A program made the position numbers and the translations under genes. Below the pieces are notes generated by a model. That model ran no database searches. It had not been told where the DNA came from and saw only the letters and a list, made by a program, of their open reading frames with translations. Below are positions 7,932 to 14,965 of a DNA stretch of 37,676 nt, piece after piece; the first letter of the stretch is position 1; each line of letters begins with the position of its first letter. The stretch comes from Anaerolineae bacterium (GTDB taxonomy: Bacteria; Chloroflexota; Anaerolineae; B4-G1; SLSP01). The stretch spans positions 1 through 37,676 of the forward strand of contig JALXBP010000135.1 in assembly GCA_026991395.1 (NCBI GenBank), in the 5' to 3' direction.

Positions 7932-10163
7932 CTATGCCTTGCGCAGACCGCGCAGGATGCGTTCCGCGTTGAAAGGGAAGGCGTCGAACCACCGCCCCGT
8001 CGCCTGACGCAGGGCGTGGTGGATGGCCGGGGCGACGGGGATGAAGGGCATCTCGCCCATCCCGCGTGCGCCCCACGGGCCGTTCGGCTCCTCGTTCTCG
8101 ACGATGATCACCTCCACCTCGTCGGGGATGTCGGCGACGGTGGGGATGAGGTAGGTGCTGTAGGTCGTCGTCAGCGGACGCCCGCCCTTCTGGATGAAGT
8201 GCTCGGTCGTCGCCCAGCCGACGGCCTGGACGACGCCGCCTTCGATCTGGCCGCTGACCAGGCGCGGGTTGATCGCCTGTCCCACGTCGTTGGCGCAGAC
8301 GATGCGCCGCACGTGGACTTCGCCGCTCACCAGGTCGGTCTCCACCTCGGCGGCGATGGCGACGTAGCCGTAGGAGAAGTTGGGGTCGCCGTAGCCCGTC
8401 TGCGGGTCGATCGGCGTCGTCTTCGGCGCGAGATAGACGTACTCGGCCCTAGCGGGGCGTTCCTCCGCCCGCCACTTCTCCAGCGCCGCCGCTGCCGCGC
8501 CTCGGATGGCGTTGCCGATCATAAAGGTCATCCGCGAGGCGGAGACGGAGCCGGAACTGCCGGTGATGGCCGTATCCATCGCCTCTAAGCGCACCTTCTC
8601 GATGGGGACGGCCAGCGCCTCCGCCGCCATCTGCCGGATGACGGTGCGCGTCCCCTGGCCGACCTCGGCGCTGGCGGCATAGACGATCGCCTCCTCGATC
8701 TCGGCCTCGCCGTGCAGTTCGATGGCCGCCCAGGCGTTCTCCTGGTAGCCGAAGGAGAAGCCGACGTTCTTGAAGCCCGCCGCGATGCCGAAGCCGCGCC
8801 GCTTGCTCCCCTCGCCGCCGCCCGGCGGGGCGATCCAGCCCTGTTCGCTCCGCTTCCAGCCGATGGCCTCCGCCGCTTTGATGAGCGTCTCCTCGATGCC
8901 GCGTGCGTCGTCCGGCAGCGGGCGTCCCCAGGGCATCGGATCGCCACCGTGGACGAGGTTGCGCAGGCGGAACTCGACCGGGTCCATCCCCAGCGCCTCG
9001 GCCAGCTTGTTCACCTGCGTCTCGGCGATGAAGTTGCCCTGCGGCGCGCCGAATCCACGGAAGGCCCCGCCGGGGATGTTGTTCGTGTAGGCGGCGAGGA
9101 CGTCGGTCTTCACGTTGGGGATGCGGTAGGGGCCGTTGACGGTCAGCAGCAGGTTGCCCATCACCTTGTTCGTCGTGTAGACGTAGGCCCCCGCATCGGC
9201 GATGACCTTCGTCTCGGCGGCGATCAGTCGCCCGTCCTTCGTCGCCGCCCACTTGGCGTGGACGAAGGCGCGGTGCCGCTTGTGGTGGCCGAAGATGGAC
9301 TCCTCGCGGCTCCAGACGATCTTCACCGGACGCTTCAGCTTCCAGGCGGCCAGCGCCAGGACGATCTGCACCGAGATGTCCTCGCGCCCGCCGAAAGCGC
9401 CGCCGATGGTCGAGTAGAGGATGCGCACCTGCTCCTCCGGCAGGCCGAGCGCGTGCGCCACCTGATGGCGCTCCTCGTGCGCCCACTGCCCGCCCGCGAG
9501 CACGGCGACGCGCCCCTCCTCGTCGAGGAAGGCCAGCCCCGCCTCCGGCTGGAGGTAGGCATGCTCCTGCCCCGGAATCTCGTAGTCCGCCTCGACGATG
9601 ACGTCGGCCTGGGCGAAGGCGGCCTCCACGTCGCCGCGGCGGATACGGTGCCGCGAGACGAGGTTCCCCTCGAAGACCAGTTCCGGATGGATGGCGATCG
9701 GCGCGTGGGGCGGGTGGAGGTGAGGGGCTTCGGGCTCGAGCGCCTCGCGCGGATCGTCGATGACCGGCAGGTCCTCGAAGGTGATCTTGAGCCGCTTCAC
9801 GCCCTCTTCGGCGGCGGCCTCCGTCTCCGCGACGACGGCGGCGATCTGATCGCCGACGAAGCGCACGATGTCGGCCCCCGGTCGATCGCTGCCGGGGCCG
9901 CAGAGGACGGGCTGGTCGGGATACTGCAGGCCGTACTCGTTGACCGGCACATCGGCGGCGGTGAAGACGGCGACGACGCCGGGGACGGCCAGCGCCTCCG
10001 CCGTCTCGATGCTCAGGACGCGGGCGTGCGGACGCTCGGCGAAGCGCAGCTTCATATAGAGCTGCCCCTCCATATTCAAATCCTGCGGGTAGCGTGCCTC
10101 GCCGGTAACCTTCTCGCGTGCATCGATGCGGGGTAGCGGTTGTCCTACGTAGTTGCCTTTCAT
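7932..10163 (-). CDS. Xanthine-dehydrogenase-type molybdopterin-binding (large) subunit
   Basis: Catalytic subunit of a molybdenum hydroxylase of the xanthine oxidase family, which hydroxylates N-heterocycles or aldehydes with water as oxygen donor. It opens with the typical VGQPLPRIDAREKVTGEARY. Molybdopterin-contact motifs are GGAFGGRED (254-262), GGAFRGFGAPQ (365-375) and GQGTRT. The catalytic glutamate lies in GMGEMPFIPVAPAI (Glu about 704). The GAFRGFG signature is of the xanthine-dehydrogenase type rather than the CO-dehydrogenase AYRCSFR type. Length 743 is normal for a separate large subunit. AAAGGAG lies 6 nt before the ATG. It forms a three-gene unit with the two upstream genes (11-nt gap to the unknown gene). 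Purine, nicotinate or a related ring compound is the likely substrate. Confidence 0.9.
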   Translation of the reverse strand: MKGNYVGQPLPRIDAREKVTGEARYPQDLNMEGQLYMKLRFAERPHARVLSIETAEALAVPGVVAVFTAADVPVNEYGLQYPDQPVLCGPGSDRPGADIVRFVGDQIAAVVAETEAAAEEGVKRLKITFEDLPVIDDPREALEPEAPHLHPPHAPIAIHPELVFEGNLVSRHRIRRGDVEAAFAQADVIVEADYEIPGQEHAYLQPEAGLAFLDEEGRVAVLAGGQWAHEERHQVAHALGLPEEQVRILYSTIGGAFGGREDISVQIVLALAAWKLKRPVKIVWSREESIFGHHKRHRAFVHAKWAATKDGRLIAAETKVIADAGAYVYTTNKVMGNLLLTVNGPYRIPNVKTDVLAAYTNNIPGGAFRGFGAPQGNFIAETQVNKLAEALGMDPVEFRLRNLVHGGDPMPWGRPLPDDARGIEETLIKAAEAIGWKRSEQGWIAPPGGGEGSKRRGFGIAAGFKNVGFSFGYQENAWAAIELHGEAEIEEAIVYAASAEVGQGTRTVIRQMAAEALAVPIEKVRLEAMDTAITGSSGSVSASRMTFMIGNAIRGAAAAALEKWRAEERPARAEYVYLAPKTTPIDPQTGYGDPNFSYGYVAIAAEVETDLVSGEVHVRRIVCANDVGQAINPRLVSGQIEGGVVQAVGWATTEHFIQKGGRPLTTTYSTYLIPTVADIPDEVEVIIVENEEPNGPWGARGMGEMPFIPVAPAIHHALRQATGRWFDAFPFNAERILRGLRKA

Positions 10164-10174
10164 AAGCGACTCCT

Positions 10175-11968
10175 TTATGACTGGACTTGGGCGGCGTGGC
10201 GACCGCCGTTGTTGATGCCTTCGCCGATGAGCGGCTCGCGCGGGCTGGCGACGACGCCCGTTTCCACGCCGATGATGCGGCGCAGAACGGCGATGGTCGC
10301 CGCGTAGGTCGGGTCCATGCCGTAGTAGGAGAGGTTGCGCGAGCCGAGGTTCCGCCCCTTGCTCATCGGCGTATCGGAAGCGTAGTGGAGGATGCCAATC
10401 TCGAAGGGGACGGGGTAGAGATTGACCAGTTCGTTGGTCGGGTAGCGGCGCGGGCGGATGAACTCGTAGAGCGCCGAAAGGTACGGCCCGGCTTCCATCT
10501 CCACGTCGGTGTAGCCGCGTTCGAGGAAGCCGCGCATATACTCGTCGTTCTGGAGGAAGGTGCCGCGCACCGTCAGCGCCCGCTGATTGTCGAGGACATC
10601 GCCGTAGACGAGGTGCGGGCGGACGTGGGCCGCCTTGAAGACGTTGCCGAAGAGGTAGGTGTTGCGGGAATGCTCATCGTAGACGACGTTGGGGATGAGG
10701 ACATCGCCGATGCGGGCGTTGAGCGTCGCCGCCTTGCCGATGATGTAGGCACCGAGCAACTGCCCCACGTTGACGGCGAGCCGCGTCAGCAGGTGGTAGG
10801 CGGCGAAACCGAGGGGGTAATCGATGTTGAGGATGATCGCCTCGCTGCGGGTCAGGGCCTCCAGCGGCAGGTCGCGCAGCCGGGGGTCTATCGCCTCGCG
10901 GCGCAGCCGTTTCAACTCGATGAGCTGCACCTCCAGATCGAAGGTGTGCTGGCTGGGGATGCGGGTGATGCCGTGTTCGGCCTCCCACTGCGCCCGCGCT
11001 GCCAAGAGATCGCGACCGTCCTCCGTCTGCAGGTACTTCTTCAGCAGGTAGTAGAGGAAGTTGTTGCGATCGCTGGGCGTATCCCCCCGCTGGATGCGCC
11101 GATACTCCTCCTTGATCTGCGGCGGCGCTTGATGACGCAGGTAGTCGAGCAGCCGATCCTCGTGCGCCTGCGCGAAGCCGCTGAGCATATTGACCAGGCT
11201 GTGGGTGTTGCTGGAGACGAAGTAGAGCGGGCGCTCGCGGAGATCGAAGGGGGCCATCTCGCTGACACGGTTCCACCAGCGCTGGGTCGCGCGTCGATAA
11301 TCGATGTGGGAACCGGCGAGGAGCGTAACGCTCATTCGCTTGCGCCTCTGCGCGATTTGCAGGAGAAGCTGCGGAAGCCGCGCCTTCCAGATACGGCGCA
11401 GGCGCTGCCAATCGTCGGGGGAGAGGTGGAGCGTTTCGCGAATCTCCTCTTCCGTCTCGACAGGAATCTCGCCATTGGTCGCCCAGAGTGTCAGCAGTTC
11501 CAGCATCCCCTCCTTGCCGGAAAGGAGCCGGTGCATCTTGTTCCACTCGATCTGGAAGGCGGTGAGCGTGGGCACGAGGTCATCCACATCGGAGATGCTG
11601 GCGATGTAGGCGGCGAGGATGCCTTCCCGCTCGTCGAAGCGCATCCGGCGACGGCGGGCCGGTGCGGCCACCCGCTCCCACGCCTCCACGCCGGGATAGC
11701 CGCGGCGGCGGAAAACCTCCTCGCTCTGGCCGAGAATGACCTTCCTCACCTGCGGGATGCAGGGCGGAAGGCGGAGACTGGCGTAGGTGAAGGCGGACAT
11801 ATCCGGTTCGATGGCCCCGGCGTGGGGATGGAGCGAGGAGTGCATCGCGATGTGCGTCTCCTCCAGCGTGCGGATCTGCACCTCGCTCGTCGTGCGCAGG
11901 AGCGAGTAGATGGTGCGCATATAGAGCGCGATCGCGTCATCGGGTGGACGTGGAATGCTGCGTTTCAT
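10175..11968 (-). CDS. Unknown protein with a nucleoside-phosphorylase-like C-terminal region
   Basis: About 597 residues. I do not recognise a named family. The N-terminal 350 residues are mainly helical and rich in Arg/Leu. The C-terminal half holds segments resembling PNP/MTAN enzymes: a hydrophobic strand LLGAYIIGKAATLN followed by RIGDVLIPNVVYDEHSRN (compare the 'GDVVIP' strand) and DVEMEAGPYLSALYEF (compare the 'xMExxA' ribose-binding motif). Nucleoside cleavage or a catalytically dead sensor of that fold is inferred, not shown. The gene is wedged between the two subunit genes of a xanthine-dehydrogenase-type enzyme with gaps of 11-13 nt, so a role in the same purine-like pathway or in its assembly is suggested. 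A GTG at 11974 is an alternative start; the ATG at 11968 has AGGGG 9 nt upstream. No signal peptide or membrane helix. Confidence 0.8.
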   Translation of the reverse strand: MKRSIPRPPDDAIALYMRTIYSLLRTTSEVQIRTLEETHIAMHSSLHPHAGAIEPDMSAFTYASLRLPPCIPQVRKVILGQSEEVFRRRGYPGVEAWERVAAPARRRRMRFDEREGILAAYIASISDVDDLVPTLTAFQIEWNKMHRLLSGKEGMLELLTLWATNGEIPVETEEEIRETLHLSPDDWQRLRRIWKARLPQLLLQIAQRRKRMSVTLLAGSHIDYRRATQRWWNRVSEMAPFDLRERPLYFVSSNTHSLVNMLSGFAQAHEDRLLDYLRHQAPPQIKEEYRRIQRGDTPSDRNNFLYYLLKKYLQTEDGRDLLAARAQWEAEHGITRIPSQHTFDLEVQLIELKRLRREAIDPRLRDLPLEALTRSEAIILNIDYPLGFAAYHLLTRLAVNVGQLLGAYIIGKAATLNARIGDVLIPNVVYDEHSRNTYLFGNVFKAAHVRPHLVYGDVLDNQRALTVRGTFLQNDEYMRGFLERGYTDVEMEAGPYLSALYEFIRPRRYPTNELVNLYPVPFEIGILHYASDTPMSKGRNLGSRNLSYYGMDPTYAATIAVLRRIIGVETGVVASPREPLIGEGINNGGRHAAQVQS

Positions 11969-11981
11969 CTCCACCTGGCCC

Positions 11982-13415
11982 CTACACCTCGCCCAGCTTC
12001 GAAGCCGCCTTCTCCACCGCCTTGATGATCTTGTAGTAGCCGGTGCAGCGGCAGAGGTTACCGCTGAGCGCTGTGACGATCTGCTCGCGCGTCGGATGGG
12101 GCCGCTCTTCCAGGAGGTTGGCGGCGCTCATCACGAAGCCGGGGGTGCAGAAGCCGCACTGGACGGCGTCCTCCTCGACGAAGGCTTCCTGCACCGGATG
12201 GAGCGTGCCGCCCTTCGCCAGCCCCTCCACGGTCACAACGTTCGCCCCGTGGGCGCGGGGTGCGGGGACGAGGCAGGAGAGCACCGCCGCCCCGTCGAGC
12301 CAGACGGTACAGGCCCCGCACTCGCCCTCCTCGCAGCCGGGCTTGGCCCCCATCAGGCCGAGGTCGTCGCGCAGCATATGGAGCAGCGTCTTGCCGTTCG
12401 CGCCGCGCACGGTTACGTTCTCGCCGTTGACGACGAACTGGATCGGCTCATCGCCGTCGGTGTGGTGGGCGATCGTCGGGCCGGAGAGGGTCGGACGGAT
12501 GCGGTGCCCGCCCTGGAGCAGCACCATCGCCTCCGGTTGGGGCAGGTCGCGGCGGGGATGGCCTTCGCGGATGGCCTCCAGCCCCTTGCGCACCAGCGCC
12601 TCCACCTCCTGCTTGCGCAGCCAGGCGGAGCCGCGCACATCGTCGATGGGACGGGCCTCCTCGGCGGCCAGTGCGGCGGCCTGTGCGATGATCTCGTCGG
12701 TGAGCGGCTGCCCCTTCAAGGCCCCCTCGGCCTTCGGGGCGCGGATGATGGTCGGGGCGACGCTGCCCATCGTGATGCGGGCCGCCTTGACCGTCGTCCC
12801 CTCCATCGTCAGCACCATCGCCACGTTGGTGACGGCGATGGCGAGCACCTTGCGCAGTCCCATCTTCAGGTAGGTGCCGGCCTCGTCGGCGGTCAGCGGG
12901 GGGATGGCGATGTCGGTGAGGATTTCGTCCTCCTCCATCACCGTGCGCCGCACGCCGAGGTAGAAGTCGGCCAGCGGGATGGTGCGCTCGCCGCGCACGC
13001 TGCGCAGCGTCAGGCGGGCATCGAGCGCCATCAGCGCGGTGATGGTGTCGTTGGCGGGCGAGGCGGTGATCAGGTTCCCGGCGACGGTGCCCCGATTGCG
13101 CAACGCGGGTGCGCCCACGCCCCAGCAGGCCTGGGCCAGCGGCAGCGCCTTCTCCTGGATGAGCGGGGAGGCGGCGACGGCGGCGTGCGTGGCCATCGGC
13201 CCGATGTGGATGAGGCCGTCCTCTCCCAGCGCGATGCGATCCAGCCCGCGCACGCGGGTGATGTCGATGAGGACGGGGACCTTGCGCCCGTGGCGCAGCT
13301 CAAGCACCAGGTCGGTGCCTCCGGCAACGATGCGGGCCTTGCCGCGGTTTTCCGCCAGCAGGCGCAGCCCATCCTCCAGTGATGTAACGGTGTAGTAGGT
13401 TTGCCATAACGCCAT
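11982..13415 (-). CDS. Fused FAD-binding and [2Fe-2S] subunit of a xanthine-dehydrogenase-type enzyme
   Basis: Electron-transfer subunit of the molybdenum hydroxylase encoded downstream. Residues 1-290 are the FAD domain (CoxM/XdhB type), with VAGGTDLVLE (30-39) and the FAD-pyrophosphate motif RNRGTVAGNL (106-115). Residues 325-477 are the iron-sulfur domain (CoxS/XdhC type) with all eight cysteines: GCEEGECGACTV and LSC for the plant-ferredoxin cluster, then QCGFC and CRC for the helical cluster. The two are usually separate in bacteria, and in eukaryotic XDH they are fused in the opposite order (Fe-S before FAD). AAGGAG lies 6 nt before the ATG. Downstream genes follow within 13 nt. A 63-nt gap separates it from the upstream glycosyltransferase gene. 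Confidence 0.9.
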   Translation of the reverse strand: MALWQTYYTVTSLEDGLRLLAENRGKARIVAGGTDLVLELRHGRKVPVLIDITRVRGLDRIALGEDGLIHIGPMATHAAVAASPLIQEKALPLAQACWGVGAPALRNRGTVAGNLITASPANDTITALMALDARLTLRSVRGERTIPLADFYLGVRRTVMEEDEILTDIAIPPLTADEAGTYLKMGLRKVLAIAVTNVAMVLTMEGTTVKAARITMGSVAPTIIRAPKAEGALKGQPLTDEIIAQAAALAAEEARPIDDVRGSAWLRKQEVEALVRKGLEAIREGHPRRDLPQPEAMVLLQGGHRIRPTLSGPTIAHHTDGDEPIQFVVNGENVTVRGANGKTLLHMLRDDLGLMGAKPGCEEGECGACTVWLDGAAVLSCLVPAPRAHGANVVTVEGLAKGGTLHPVQEAFVEEDAVQCGFCTPGFVMSAANLLEERPHPTREQIVTALSGNLCRCTGYYKIIKAVEKAASKLGEV

Positions 13416-13478
13416 AGTCAGCTCCTTATCGGATTTGTGCTTAGCGATGAGGGCCTCGTTGCTGCGACCCTCGACGTG

Positions 13479-14384
13479 CTACGCACGCCTTTCGCGTATG
13501 ATGTAGAGAGGCCGCCCGCGGGCTTCGTCGTAGATGCGGCCCACGTACTCACCGAGGATACCCAGCATCCAAAGCTGGATGCCGCCGAGGAAGAGGGATA
13601 CCGTCGTCGATTCCCTCTCCTCCCGCCGCCCGAAGAGCAGGCGCAGCAAGGCCGCCACGACGGCAAAGGTGCCGAGCAGCAGGGAAAGCTTCAGCGGGAC
13701 GAGGGAGAAGCCGGTGATGGCATCCAGCGCCAGGCGGAACATCTTGCGGAAGGGGTATTTCGTCTCCCCGGCGGCGCGGGCGCGACGGCGGTAGGGGACG
13801 CCGATCTGCCGGAAGCCGACCCAGGCGACCATCGCCCGCACGAAGCGGTGCCGTTCGCGCATCCGCCGCATCACCTCGATGACCTGCCGATCGAGGAGGC
13901 GAAAATCCCCGGCCTCCATCGGAATGGTGATCTCGGTGAGCATCTGGATCAGCTTGTAGAAGAGATCGGCGGTGAAGAGCTTGAACCAGGTCTCGCCCTC
14001 GCGCTCGGTGCGCACGCCGTAGACGACATCGTAGCCCTCTCGCCACTTGGCGATCAGGTCGGGAATGACCTCCGGCGGGTCCTGGAGGTCCGTGTCGATG
14101 ACGACGACGGCGTCGCCGCGGGCGTGGTCCATTCCGGCGGTGATGGCCAGTTGGTGGCCGAAGTTGCGCGAAAAATGGAGCACGACGACGTGCTCCGGAT
14201 CGTCCGCTTCCAGCCGATCCAGGATGGCGGGGGTGGCATCGGTGCTCCCGTCATCGACGAGGACAAGCTCCCACGGCTCCCCCAGCCCCTCCATCACGGC
14301 GCGGACGCGCTCACAGAATGCCTCAATCAGGGCCTCTTCGTTGAAGACCGGTCCAACGACCGAGTAACGTGGACGATCGCCCAT
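13479..14384 (-). CDS. GtrB/DPM-like family 2 glycosyltransferase (polyprenyl-phosphate glycosyltransferase)
   Basis: Transfers a sugar from a nucleotide donor to undecaprenyl phosphate at the cytoplasmic membrane face, supplying lipid-linked sugars for surface glycosylation. Seen: SVVGPVFNEEALI, VLVDDGSTDAT, SRNFGHQLAITAGMDHA, the metal-binding DTDLQDPPE motif and the acceptor-proximal DFRLLDR. Two C-terminal transmembrane helices (LKLSLLLGTFAVVAALL and FLGGIQLWMLGILGEYVGR) are the hallmark of the GtrB/ArnC/DPMS-like group. Length 301 is usual. The start has GGAGG 9 nt upstream, overlapping a palindrome of the regulated promoter described separately. Whether the xdh-type genes 63 nt downstream share this promoter is unclear. 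Confidence 0.9.
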   Translation of the reverse strand: MGDRPRYSVVGPVFNEEALIEAFCERVRAVMEGLGEPWELVLVDDGSTDATPAILDRLEADDPEHVVVLHFSRNFGHQLAITAGMDHARGDAVVVIDTDLQDPPEVIPDLIAKWREGYDVVYGVRTEREGETWFKLFTADLFYKLIQMLTEITIPMEAGDFRLLDRQVIEVMRRMRERHRFVRAMVAWVGFRQIGVPYRRRARAAGETKYPFRKMFRLALDAITGFSLVPLKLSLLLGTFAVVAALLRLLFGRREERESTTVSLFLGGIQLWMLGILGEYVGRIYDEARGRPLYIIRERRA

Positions 14385-14394
14385 CTCGCTTTGC

Positions 14395-14412
14395 CTCCAT
14401 CTCGATGTGGTG
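14395..14412 (-). promoter_or_regulatory. Operator-like palindrome 2 (leader of the glycosyltransferase gene)
   Basis: Minus-strand CACCACATCGAGATGGAG matches the nearby palindrome CTCCACCTCGAAATGGAG in 15 of 18 positions and lies exactly 30 bp from it, about three helical turns. It overlaps the predicted transcription start region and the ribosome binding site. A repressor site is inferred from symmetry and position. Confidence 0.45.
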
Positions 14413-14417
14413 TCGGA

Positions 14418-14446
14418 AGTATACCTCCATTTCGAGGTGGAGACAA
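14418..14446 (-). promoter_or_regulatory. Sigma-70-type promoter of the glycosyltransferase gene
   Basis: On the minus strand TTGTCT, a 17-nt spacer and TATACT form a good vegetative promoter. The predicted start is near 14411, giving a leader of about 27 nt before the ATG at 14384. The spacer is almost entirely occupied by a near-palindrome, implying regulation. Confidence 0.65.
14425..14442 (-). promoter_or_regulatory. Operator-like palindrome 1 (between -35 and -10)
   Basis: CTCCACCTCGAAATGGAG is a near-perfect inverted repeat (CTCCA..TCGA..TGGAG) filling the promoter spacer. A protein bound here would block polymerase. The same sequence pattern recurs 30 bp downstream. The regulator is not identifiable in the window. 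Confidence 0.5.
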
Positions 14447-14485
14447 CATCGAGCGGCGTTCAAACGAAAAGGCCCTCGCACCTCC

Positions 14486-14962
14486 TCACGGCACGGTCAA
14501 CGTGACGACCGCCGTAACGTCTATGCCGGCAGGCAAGGTGAAGGGCGCACTGACGGCGAGAGGCTCGCCCTCGACGCGGCTCAACGCGACCCAGCGGAAA
14601 GGGCCGCGCCCGAAGAGGGTTGCAGAAAGCCACCATCGCTTGGTGCCGACGCCGTCCCGCACCCCGTCGATCGGGCCTTGCCAGCCATCGACACGATGCC
14701 ACTGCCCCAGCCCGTCCTGCCATTCGACGACCGTCCACAGCGCGGGATCGGGCGGGCGGAGGTGCAGTTCGATGTAAGCGCCGGGAGGGGATGTTACCGG
14801 TCGCGGGGTTGGCGTGAAGGGCAACGGAGCCGGACGGGTCCAGGTTGGCGTCGGCCCGGCCACAGCGAAAGCCCCGGTCTCCGTCACAGGGGACAGAAGG
14901 ATGGCCCCCATCCCCCCAAGACACAGAAGAAAAAGGATGTACGCTCGTCCTCGACGTCGCAT
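14486..14962 (-). CDS. Small secreted protein of unknown function
   Basis: 158 residues. An N-terminal signal is clear: RRRGR followed by AYILFLLCLGGMGAILL, with probable cleavage near TGAFA. A Pro/Thr-rich linker (TPTWTRPAPLPFTPTPRP) leads to a beta-rich domain with several Trp residues (WTVVEWQDGLGQWHRVDGW, FRWVALSR) that could be an immunoglobulin- or jelly-roll-like sandwich. I do not recognise a named family. The start codon lies 3 nt after the stop of the large secreted protein gene, with AGGA spanning the junction, so translation is probably coupled and the two products may work together outside the cell. Confidence 0.65.
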   Translation of the reverse strand: MRRRGRAYILFLLCLGGMGAILLSPVTETGAFAVAGPTPTWTRPAPLPFTPTPRPVTSPPGAYIELHLRPPDPALWTVVEWQDGLGQWHRVDGWQGPIDGVRDGVGTKRWWLSATLFGRGPFRWVALSRVEGEPLAVSAPFTLPAGIDVTAVVTLTVP

Positions 14963-14965
14963 CGC

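Noticed and set aside
8134-10700. Exact GGGGATGAGG MalT-box matches near 8144 and 10684
   Set aside because: They lie inside coding sequence without flanking repeats or promoter elements. A 10-mer of this composition is expected by chance here, so the short box alone was not taken as evidence.
10187-12025. 612-residue plus-strand ORF opposite the phosphorylase-like gene
   Set aside because: Antisense frame of a well-spaced operon gene; no domain evidence.
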